Below are positions 1 through 5,295 of a DNA stretch of 5,295 nt, piece after piece (position 1 is the first letter of the stretch; each line of letters opens with the position of its first letter). The DNA comes from Flavobacteriales bacterium (GTDB lineage Bacteria > Bacteroidota > Bacteroidia > Flavobacteriales_D > CANHHI01): assembly GCA_947460225.1 (NCBI GenBank), contig CANHHI010000114.1:1-5295 (forward strand), read 5' to 3'. The notes below the pieces were generated by a model. That model saw nothing but the letters and a program-made list of their open reading frames with translations, did no database searches and was not told the DNA's origin. The position numbers were made by a program, and so were the translations under genes.

Positions 1-1298
1 CCCAAAACTGGACAGCAGAGGAAAAAGAACAGAAAAAAATCTTGGTGTCTTGGTATTTTGGCGATGTAGAAAAACTTGCCATGCGCCGCATGATTTTAGA
101 TGAAAATGTGCGCCTGGACGGTAGAAACACCAAACAAATCCGACCAATATGGAGCGAGGTAAATTACCTGCCAGCTTGTCATGGTTCGGCGGTGTTTACC
201 CGTGGAGAAACCCAGTCTTTGACTTCGCTTACTTTGGGCACAAAGTTAGATGCGCAAAGCATTGACGGTGCGGTTTATGCCTACACCGAAAACTTTATGT
301 TGCACTACAATTTCCCGCCGTTTTCTACGGGCGAAATCAAACCTTTGCGTGGGGTGGGCAGACGTGAAATTGGGCATGGCAATTTGGCACAAAGAGCATT
401 GAAATACGTGTTGCCAACAGATTTTCCATATACGGTGCGTTTGGTTTCTGATGTTTTGGAATCCAATGGTTCATCTTCTATGGCGACGGTTTGCGCAGGC
501 ACACTGGCTCTAATGGACGGTGGGGTGCAAATCAAAGCGCCTGTGTCGGGTATTGCCATGGGTTTAATTATGGACGAAAACGGCAAATATGCCATATTAT
601 CTGATATTTTGGGCGATGAAGACCATTTGGGCGACATGGACTTTAAAGTAACGGGCACGGAAAAAGGCATTACCGCCTGCCAAATGGATATGAAAGTAGA
701 AGGGTTGTCTGCCCAAGTGCTCAAAGAGGCTTTGGAACAAGCACGCCAAGGACGTTTGCATATTTTAGGGGAAATCCTTAAAACCCTTGCCAAACCCAAT
801 GAAGATTTTAAATCCAATGTGCCACGCATGGTGTTCCTTGAAATTCCTTCGGATATGATTGGACCTGTGATTGGACCTGGTGGTAAAATCATTCAAGAAA
901 TACAAGCCAAAACAGGTACAACCATTGTGCTGGAAGAAGATAAAGAAAGAAAATTGGGCTTGGTGTATATCAGTGGTGTAAACAAAGACGGTGTAACACA
1001 AGCAGAAGCAACTGTGCGCAGAATTGCTTTTCCTGCCAAAGCAGAAGTGGGAGAGGTGTACGCTGCCAAAGTGGTTTCTATCGTGTCTTTTGGTGCGTTT
1101 GTGGAACTTTTACCAGGACTAGAAGCACTCTTGCATATTTCCGAGGTGGCGAACAAGCGTTTGGAAAGTTTGGAGGGTGTTTTAACGGTTGGGCAAACTA
1201 TCGACGTAAAAGTAACAGGTTTAGACCAAAAAACCAAAAAACTCAAAGTTTCGCATAAGGTTTTGTTGCCAAAACAAGAAAAAGAAGAACAAAATTAA
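1..1298 (+). CDS. pnp: Polynucleotide phosphorylase (PNPase), 5'-truncated by the window edge
   Basis: PNPase degrades RNA 3'-to-5' with phosphate, releasing nucleoside diphosphates, and can run in reverse; it acts in the cytoplasm as a ring-shaped trimer. The reading frame is open from base 3, so the TTG at 42 is not a real start; 431 residues are visible of a family total near 700, and the first RNase PH core is missing. Visible in order: the end of the helical linker; the second RNase PH core from RLDGR (111-125), with the RREIGHG segment (360-380), the phosphate-site GSSS (468-479) and the acidic metal site in DEDHLGDMDFK (615-647), where the aspartates at 621 and 639 and the lysine at 645 match E. 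coli D486, D492 and K494; a KH domain with GPGG loop (873-884); and an S1 domain from about 1050. All expected catalytic residues are present. The stop is TAA. No intrinsic terminator follows, so read-through into the next gene is likely. Identification is very secure. Confidence 0.97.
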   Translation, partial: QNWTAEEKEQKKILVSWYFGDVEKLAMRRMILDENVRLDGRNTKQIRPIWSEVNYLPACHGSAVFTRGETQSLTSLTLGTKLDAQSIDGAVYAYTENFMLHYNFPPFSTGEIKPLRGVGRREIGHGNLAQRALKYVLPTDFPYTVRLVSDVLESNGSSSMATVCAGTLALMDGGVQIKAPVSGIAMGLIMDENGKYAILSDILGDEDHLGDMDFKVTGTEKGITACQMDMKVEGLSAQVLKEALEQARQGRLHILGEILKTLAKPNEDFKSNVPRMVFLEIPSDMIGPVIGPGGKIIQEIQAKTGTTIVLEEDKERKLGLVYISGVNKDGVTQAEATVRRIAFPAKAEVGEVYAAKVVSIVSFGAFVELLPGLEALLHISEVANKRLESLEGVLTVGQTIDVKVTGLDQKTKKLKVSHKVLLPKQEKEEQN

Positions 1299-1304
1299 CA
1301 TTGT

Positions 1305-1325
1305 TAAAGTTTTTTATTAACTTTA
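1305..1325. repeat. Small AT-rich inverted repeat between pnp and the peptidase gene
   Basis: TAAAGTT (1305-1311) and AACTTTA (1319-1325) are perfect 7-base complements around a 7-base loop, filling most of the 31-base gap and ending 4 bases before the ATG at 1330. The stem has one G-C pair per arm and no U-run follows it, so it is a poor intrinsic terminator. It could be a weak RNA hairpin near the translation start, or chance in AT-rich DNA. Confidence 0.35.
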
Positions 1326-1329
1326 CATT

Positions 1330-4269
1330 ATGAATATTCAAAAAATGGTGTGTGTGGGGCTCTGCATGGCGCAGATGCTCCTTGCCACGCCTTATAAAAT
1401 AGACATGAAGAAAGACCCTAATGGATACACCTACGCCAGTGTGGAGGGCGATCCAACGGCTCTACGCATTTATACCCTCAAAAATGGCTTAACGGTGTAT
1501 TTGAGTGCTAACCCCATTCAAACCAAAATAAGCACTTTTGTTGCCGTGAGAACAGGTTCCGCTTACGACCCAAAAGACAACACAGGATTGGCGCATTATT
1601 TAGAGCATTTGCTTTTTAAAGGCACCAATAACATAGCTACTTTGGATTGGTCTAAGGAATCGCCGATGTTGGAGAAAATTTCTGATGCTTTTGAAAGACA
1701 TAAAGCAGAGCAAGACCCAGAAAGAAAAAAACAAATTTATGCAGAAATAGATAGTCTTTCTCAAGAAGCGGCTAAATATGGTATTGGCAGAGAGTTTGAT
1801 AAATCCAATGCTGTTTTGGGTGGGCAGCGCATGAATGCGCACACCTATTACGATGAAACGGTTTATAAATCTATCATTCCCAGCAATCAGCTGGAAAATT
1901 GGTTGTATTTAGAAAGAGAACGTTTCAATGCCTTGGTATTGCGATTTTTCCACACCGAACTGGAAATTGTGTATGAAGAGTTTAACCGCAGTCAAGACAA
2001 TTCTTACCGCAATCAATTTTTTACGGCACTGAAACTGTTGTGCCCTGTTCACCCTTATGGCACACAAACCACGATAGGAGAGGGCGAGCACCTCAAAAAT
2101 CCGTCCATGCAAGCCATACACGCTTATTTTAACAGATATTACGTGCCTAGCAACATGGCGGTGATTATGTCGGGGGACTTGGACTACGACAAAACCATTC
2201 AGTTGGTGGATAAATATTTTGGCAACATGGCAAGCAAAGCATTGCAAAGACCTGTTTTGCCCGTAGAAAAACCTTTGGCAAGTGTGCAAACCGCTGAGGT
2301 TTTTGCCCAAGATGACGAATCGGTTTTGATGGGTTTTAGACTGCCGGGCATGGGCAGTAAAGAGCAAATTTATTTGCAAATTATTGACAGAATCTTGAGT
2401 AGCAACGCAGGTTTGCTTTCGCTCAACGTGATGCAAAAGCAAAAGGCTTTGTCGGCGTATAGCTTTACCATGCCTTTGCGGGATTATACCTTTCAGTTTT
2501 TGCAAGGCGCGCCCAAAGAAGGACAAACCTTGGAGGAGGTGAAAGATTTGCTTTTGACACAGCTGGATAAAATCAAAAAAGGAGAATTTGAAGATTGGTT
2601 GATTACAGCCATCGCAAGAGAATATAAAATTAACTTTCTAAGCCAAACCAAACGCAATGGCTGGGAAGATTCGGAGGGTAGAGTTGAGCTGTTTTTCAGC
2701 CATTTTATCAATGAATTGAATTGGCAGGAGCAAATTGGTTTTGCCGAGCGCATGGCAAAAGTCAGCAAAGCAGAATTGGTCAAATTTGCACAAAAATATT
2801 ACGCCAATAATTACGTTTTGGTTTACAAACGCAAAGGAGAACAAGAGGTTTTGCGTTTAGACAAACCAAAAATTACCCCCGTTGCTTTAAACACAGACCA
2901 ACAATCAGCGTGGTATAAAGACTTTGTGCAGCGACCAAACATGGGTGATTTAAGCCCCGAATTTATAGATTTCAAAACCCGTTTGCATACGGATACTTTA
3001 AAAGAGGGTGTGCGCTTTGTGTTTCAAGCTGACAAAAGCCCACAAGGCAAGGAATTGTTTCGTTTGAATTATGTATTTGAACAAACCAAAGCTCATGACA
3101 AACGCATACCTTTGGCTTTTGGCTATGCCGCTTACTTAGGTACCAAAAAATACAGTGCCGAACAGTTTAAAAAAGAATTGTATAAACTGGGTTTAGATGT
3201 GAATTTCTATGCCCGTGAGCACCACTCTGTAGTTACGCTGTCTGGTTTGAGTGAAAACTTCCAAAAAGGCGTGCAAATTTTGGAGGATTTCTTGCAAAAT
3301 GCGACTGTAAACCAAGAGGCTTGGCAGGAATATGTAAAAGATATTTTAAAAGCACGCAAAAACAATTTGGAAAACAAAGATGCTATTGCGCAGGCTTTAC
3401 AGGCTTGGGTGCATTATGGCATGAGTTCGCCGTTTAGAGATAATTTAAGCAATGCAGAACTGGCAGCTTTAAAACCCGAAGAGCTTTGTGGTATTATTCA
3501 CAATTTGGTGAGTTATCCGCATACGATTGTGTATCAAGGCAGTAGCAAAGAAAAAGTGCAAGCCCTTTTGGCAAGTCAAGTGCAAAAAGAGCCTAGCGTT
3601 AAACCTTTGCCAGAGGCTAAAAAATACCAAGAACAAAGTTACAACAAGCCAAAAGTATTTGTTGCGCCTTATGATATGGTGCAGGTGATTTTAACTTGGC
3701 ATGCCAAAGATAAGGATTACAATAACCTAAAAGATGCGGCTTTTGTTTCATTGTTTAATGAATACGTGGGCAGTTGGGTTTTTGGTGAAATCAGAGAGGC
3801 TCGTTCATTGGCTTACACAGCACGTTTGAGTTTTGAAAAACCAAGTGATACCACAAAAATGGCTAAAATTTTTGGCTATGTAGGCACGCAAGCGGATAAA
3901 CTGGCGCAAGCCACACAAGCCATGCAGGATTTGTTCACACAAGGTATTCCAAACGATGTGGACAATTTTGAGCGTGCCAAACAAAAAGTGATAAAAACCA
4001 TTCAAGCTGAGCGCAAACAGGAAGAAGAAATTTTTTCCTATTACCAAACGATGAAACGCCAAGGCATTGACCACGACATCAGGCAAGATATTTATGAACA
4101 CATTCAAAATATTAGCCTTGCGGATTTCCAAAAATATTTTGCCCAAAAAGTAAGTAAAAATACGTTTGTGTTGGGTGTTTTGGGCGATAAAAACCGCTTG
4201 GACGAAAAAACCTTACAAGCACTGGGCGAGGTGGAGCATTTGGACATCAAGCAACTTTTCAATTATTAA
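1330..4269 (+). CDS. Exported M16-family (pitrilysin-like) zinc metallopeptidase
   Basis: Predicted zinc endopeptidase cutting peptides inside a closed chamber. The first 19 residues (K5, hydrophobic stretch 6-19, then LLA before T20) look like a signal peptide, so a periplasmic location is inferred; there is no lipobox. The inverted zinc motif HYLEH is at residues 89-93 (H89 and H93 bind zinc, E92 is the base). E217 in VYEEFNR is the probable third ligand, about 47 residues further away than in classic pitrilysins because of a charged helical insert at about 109-160. The HPYGTQTTIG segment (241-250) and YFNRYYVPSNMAVIMSGD (266-283) mark the second domain. The second half (about 545-979) repeats the fold, but its zinc motif is lost (LAFGY at 595-599). 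FGEIREARSLAY (818-829) carries the R822/Y829 pair typical of substrate binding in the C-terminal half. The length of 979 fits single-chain, four-domain M16 enzymes. The ATG at 1330 was chosen because it gives a complete signal peptide; ATG at codon 6 is possible. There is no Shine-Dalgarno sequence. The substrate is unknown. Confidence 0.93.
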   Translation: MNIQKMVCVGLCMAQMLLATPYKIDMKKDPNGYTYASVEGDPTALRIYTLKNGLTVYLSANPIQTKISTFVAVRTGSAYDPKDNTGLAHYLEHLLFKGTNNIATLDWSKESPMLEKISDAFERHKAEQDPERKKQIYAEIDSLSQEAAKYGIGREFDKSNAVLGGQRMNAHTYYDETVYKSIIPSNQLENWLYLERERFNALVLRFFHTELEIVYEEFNRSQDNSYRNQFFTALKLLCPVHPYGTQTTIGEGEHLKNPSMQAIHAYFNRYYVPSNMAVIMSGDLDYDKTIQLVDKYFGNMASKALQRPVLPVEKPLASVQTAEVFAQDDESVLMGFRLPGMGSKEQIYLQIIDRILSSNAGLLSLNVMQKQKALSAYSFTMPLRDYTFQFLQGAPKEGQTLEEVKDLLLTQLDKIKKGEFEDWLITAIAREYKINFLSQTKRNGWEDSEGRVELFFSHFINELNWQEQIGFAERMAKVSKAELVKFAQKYYANNYVLVYKRKGEQEVLRLDKPKITPVALNTDQQSAWYKDFVQRPNMGDLSPEFIDFKTRLHTDTLKEGVRFVFQADKSPQGKELFRLNYVFEQTKAHDKRIPLAFGYAAYLGTKKYSAEQFKKELYKLGLDVNFYAREHHSVVTLSGLSENFQKGVQILEDFLQNATVNQEAWQEYVKDILKARKNNLENKDAIAQALQAWVHYGMSSPFRDNLSNAELAALKPEELCGIIHNLVSYPHTIVYQGSSKEKVQALLASQVQKEPSVKPLPEAKKYQEQSYNKPKVFVAPYDMVQVILTWHAKDKDYNNLKDAAFVSLFNEYVGSWVFGEIREARSLAYTARLSFEKPSDTTKMAKIFGYVGTQADKLAQATQAMQDLFTQGIPNDVDNFERAKQKVIKTIQAERKQEEEIFSYYQTMKRQGIDHDIRQDIYEHIQNISLADFQKYFAQKVSKNTFVLGVLGDKNRLDEKTLQALGEVEHLDIKQLFNY
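4138..4168 (+). promoter_or_regulatory. Bacteroidota-type promoter for rpoD, inside the peptidase gene
   Basis: TTTG (4138-4141), a spacer of exactly 19 bases, then TACGTTTG (4161-4168). This matches every fixed base and the spacing of the known Bacteroides housekeeping promoter (TTTG at -33, TAnnTTTG at -7). Transcription would begin around 4173-4176, giving an rpoD leader of about 120 bases. It lies within the last codons of the peptidase gene, so part of the match could be coding coincidence; activity is inferred. Confidence 0.6.
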
Positions 4270-4296
4270 ACAATAGGCACGTAAAAAAATAAAATT

Positions 4297-5163
4297 ATGA
4301 GGCAACTCAAAATAACCAAACAGATTACCAACCGTGAAACTGCATCGCTAGACAAGTATTTGCAGGAGATTGCTCGTGAGGGCATGATTTCCCCAGAGGA
4401 AGAAGTGGAGCTGGCACGCCGCATCAAAGAGGGCGACCAGCGTGCGCTAGACAGATTGACACGTGCCAATCTGCGCTTTGTGGTGTCGGTGTCCAAGCAA
4501 TACCAAAACCAAGGGCTTACTTTGCCAGACTTAATCAACGAGGGCAATTTGGGTTTGATAAAAGCTGCCAAGCGTTTTGATGAAACCAGAGGTTTTAAGT
4601 TTATTTCTTATGCGGTGTGGTGGATACGTCAAGCCATTTTGCAGGCTTTGGCTGAACAATCTCGTATTGTGCGCTTGCCTTTGAATAAAATTGGTTCTAT
4701 CAATCGTATCAACAAAGTATATGCTGAGTTAGAACAAGAACTCCGCAGGGAACCAACACCTGAGGAAATTGCCGAAGTTTTGGAATTGCCCGTGGAGGAA
4801 ATTAAAGATGCCATACGCAACACAGGCAAGCACTTGTCTATGGACGCACCTTTGAAAGCAGATGAAGAGAGTTCTACTTCCATGCTAGATTTGATGCAGA
4901 GTGAGCTGATGCCCAAACCCGATGAAGAGTTGATGCGTGAGTCTTTGGCAAAAGAAGTAGAGCGTGCTTTGACGACTTTAAACAAGCGTGAGGCGGATAT
5001 TTTGCGCTATTACTACGGTTTGGGTGGGGTATATCCTTTGACTTTGGAGGAAATAGGCTATAAATTTGACCTAACCCGTGAGCGTGTGCGCCAAATCAAA
5101 GAAAAAGCCGTACGCCGTTTGCGCCAAAGTGCCCGCAAAAAAGTCTTGCAGAATTACTTATAA
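4297..5163 (+). CDS. rpoD: Primary RNA polymerase sigma factor, Bacteroidota RpoD/SigA type
   Basis: Housekeeping sigma-70 factor that directs RNA polymerase core to most promoters. It has 288 residues, the normal size for the Bacteroidota primary sigma, which begins directly at region 1.2 and lacks the long region 1.1 of E. coli RpoD. Region 1.2 is at about 14-46 (SLDKYLQEIAREG). Region 2 is at about 48-118, including the core-binding LPDLINEGNLGLIKAAKRFD (76-95) and the promoter-melting and -10 recognition segment FKFISYAVWWIRQAI (100-114). Region 3 is at about 119-205, starting QSRIVRLP. Region 4 is at about 218-280, with the -35 recognition helix-turn-helix LTLEEIGYKFDLTRERVRQIK (248-268). 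All segments are intact. The ATG at 4297 gives the conserved MRQLKIT start. Its leader is A-rich (A at -3 and -6) with no Shine-Dalgarno sequence, which is usual in this phylum. It lies 27 bases after the peptidase stop, without a terminator between, and is probably served by both read-through and the promoter at 4138-4168. Confidence 0.97.
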   Translation: MRQLKITKQITNRETASLDKYLQEIAREGMISPEEEVELARRIKEGDQRALDRLTRANLRFVVSVSKQYQNQGLTLPDLINEGNLGLIKAAKRFDETRGFKFISYAVWWIRQAILQALAEQSRIVRLPLNKIGSINRINKVYAELEQELRREPTPEEIAEVLELPVEEIKDAIRNTGKHLSMDAPLKADEESSTSMLDLMQSELMPKPDEELMRESLAKEVERALTTLNKREADILRYYYGLGGVYPLTLEEIGYKFDLTRERVRQIKEKAVRRLRQSARKKVLQNYL

Positions 5164-5200
5164 AACAGGTTGTGCCATGGCAAGACCACCAATAAAACGC

Positions 5201-5232
5201 AAAAAATATAAGGAACGGTTATAAACCGTTCC
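5201..5232 (-). terminator. Perfect 9-bp hairpin with minus-strand U-tract: possible terminator for a converging gene
   Basis: GGAACGGTT (5212-5220) and AACCGTTCC (5224-5232) are perfect complements around the loop ATA. Read on the minus strand, the hairpin is followed by TTATATTTTTT (5211-5201), a good U-rich tail. Read on the plus strand it is followed by A-rich sequence, so it would not terminate rpoD transcripts. This suggests a converging minus-strand gene to the right of the window, which cannot be confirmed here. Confidence 0.45.
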
Positions 5233-5240
5233 AAGAAATA

Positions 5241-5270
5241 AAACCTCACCTTTCGGTGGGGTTTATTTTT
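5241..5270 (+). terminator. Intrinsic terminator after rpoD
   Basis: AAACCTCACC (5241-5250) pairs with GGTGGGGTTT (5255-5264) around the loop TTTC, a 10-bp stem with one G-U wobble, followed by ATTTTT (5265-5270). It lies 77 bases after the rpoD stop and is the only strong plus-strand terminator in the window, so it probably ends the whole pnp-peptidase-rpoD transcript. In the minus direction the same stem is followed by TTTATTTCTT, so weak two-way action is possible. Confidence 0.85.
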
Positions 5271-5295
5271 GCGTGTTCTTTTTTCTGTGAAAAGA

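Larger units (their letters stand above)
5197..5274. repeat. Outer 9-base complementary arms enclosing two hairpins
   Basis: ACGCAAAAA (5197-5205) and TTTTTGCGT (5266-5274) are exact reverse complements. Between them lie a perfect 9-bp hairpin (5212-5232) and the terminator hairpin (5241-5264), so the whole could fold as a three-way junction. The right arm is largely the terminator U-tract. The simplest reading is the A-tract/T-tract symmetry of a two-way terminator region. Confidence 0.55.

Noticed and set aside
42..44. TTG as a start codon for a 418-residue protein
   Set aside because: The frame is open to the left edge and the residues before 42 fit the PNPase linker, so the gene simply begins outside the window.
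858..879. Tandem 10-base direct repeat ATTGGACCTG in pnp
   Set aside because: It encodes the IGPVIGPGG of the KH domain, a normal protein motif; no further repeat units exist.
305..892. Long minus-strand open frame opposite pnp (195 codons), and similar ones opposite the peptidase gene and rpoD
   Set aside because: They are antisense to highly conserved coding sequence, and their translations show no recognisable domain.
1301..1325. Possible promoter for the peptidase (TTG at 1301, TAACTTTA at 1318-1325)
   Set aside because: The spacer is only 14 bases, the last base of the -7 box is wrong, and transcription would start at or after the ATG.
3107..3114. TACCTTTG -7-like box inside the peptidase gene
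   Set aside because: The nearest upstream TTTG is 27 bases away, well outside promoter spacing, and no gene start follows.
4886..4893. TAGATTTG -7-like box inside rpoD
   Set aside because: The nearest upstream TTTG leaves a spacer of 31 bases.
5173..5182. 10-base palindrome TGCCATGGCA after rpoD
   Set aside because: Too short and isolated; no second copy and no neighbouring promoter to make it an operator.
5277..5295. Imperfect inverted repeat (TCTTTT / AAAAGA) and a possible gene start or end at the right edge
   Set aside because: The arms are low-complexity A/T-rich sequence, and too little sequence remains to support any coding frame on either strand.

Overview
This window is a stretch of bacterial housekeeping chromosome, almost certainly from a member of the Bacteroidota. 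The evidence is the sigma factor, a short 288-residue primary sigma of the Bacteroidota RpoD type that lacks region 1.1; a Bacteroidota-type polynucleotide phosphorylase; gene starts without Shine-Dalgarno sequences but with A-rich leaders; and one perfect match to the Bacteroidota promoter consensus (TTTG-N19-TAnnTTTG). I cannot place it below phylum with confidence. All three genes are on the + strand and occupy nearly all of the window.

Layout: positions 1-1298 hold the 3' part of pnp (PNPase), cut by the left window edge; the second RNase PH core, KH and S1 domains are complete. After a 31-base gap containing a small AT-rich inverted repeat comes a 979-codon gene (1330-4269) for an exported M16-family (pitrilysin-like) zinc metallopeptidase with an intact HxxEH site in the first half and a degenerate second half. 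After a further 27 bases comes rpoD (4297-5163). A consensus promoter for rpoD lies inside the 3' end of the peptidase gene (4138-4168). The last 132 bases (5164-5295) contain two hairpins in tandem, the second a strong intrinsic terminator, enclosed by a further pair of complementary 9-mers. No gene is recognisable there.

Functionally, pnp (RNA turnover) and rpoD (housekeeping transcription initiation) are core information-processing genes. The exported peptidase between them has no obvious link to either. The tight spacing and the lack of terminators between genes suggest read-through from pnp, with rpoD also having its own internal promoter.

I found no sign of a new multi-gene system: no mobile element, CRISPR array, toxin-antitoxin pair, tRNA or rRNA. 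The points worth a second look are the intragenic rpoD promoter, the position of the peptidase gene between pnp and rpoD, the enlarged active-site region of the peptidase, and the compound structure after rpoD.
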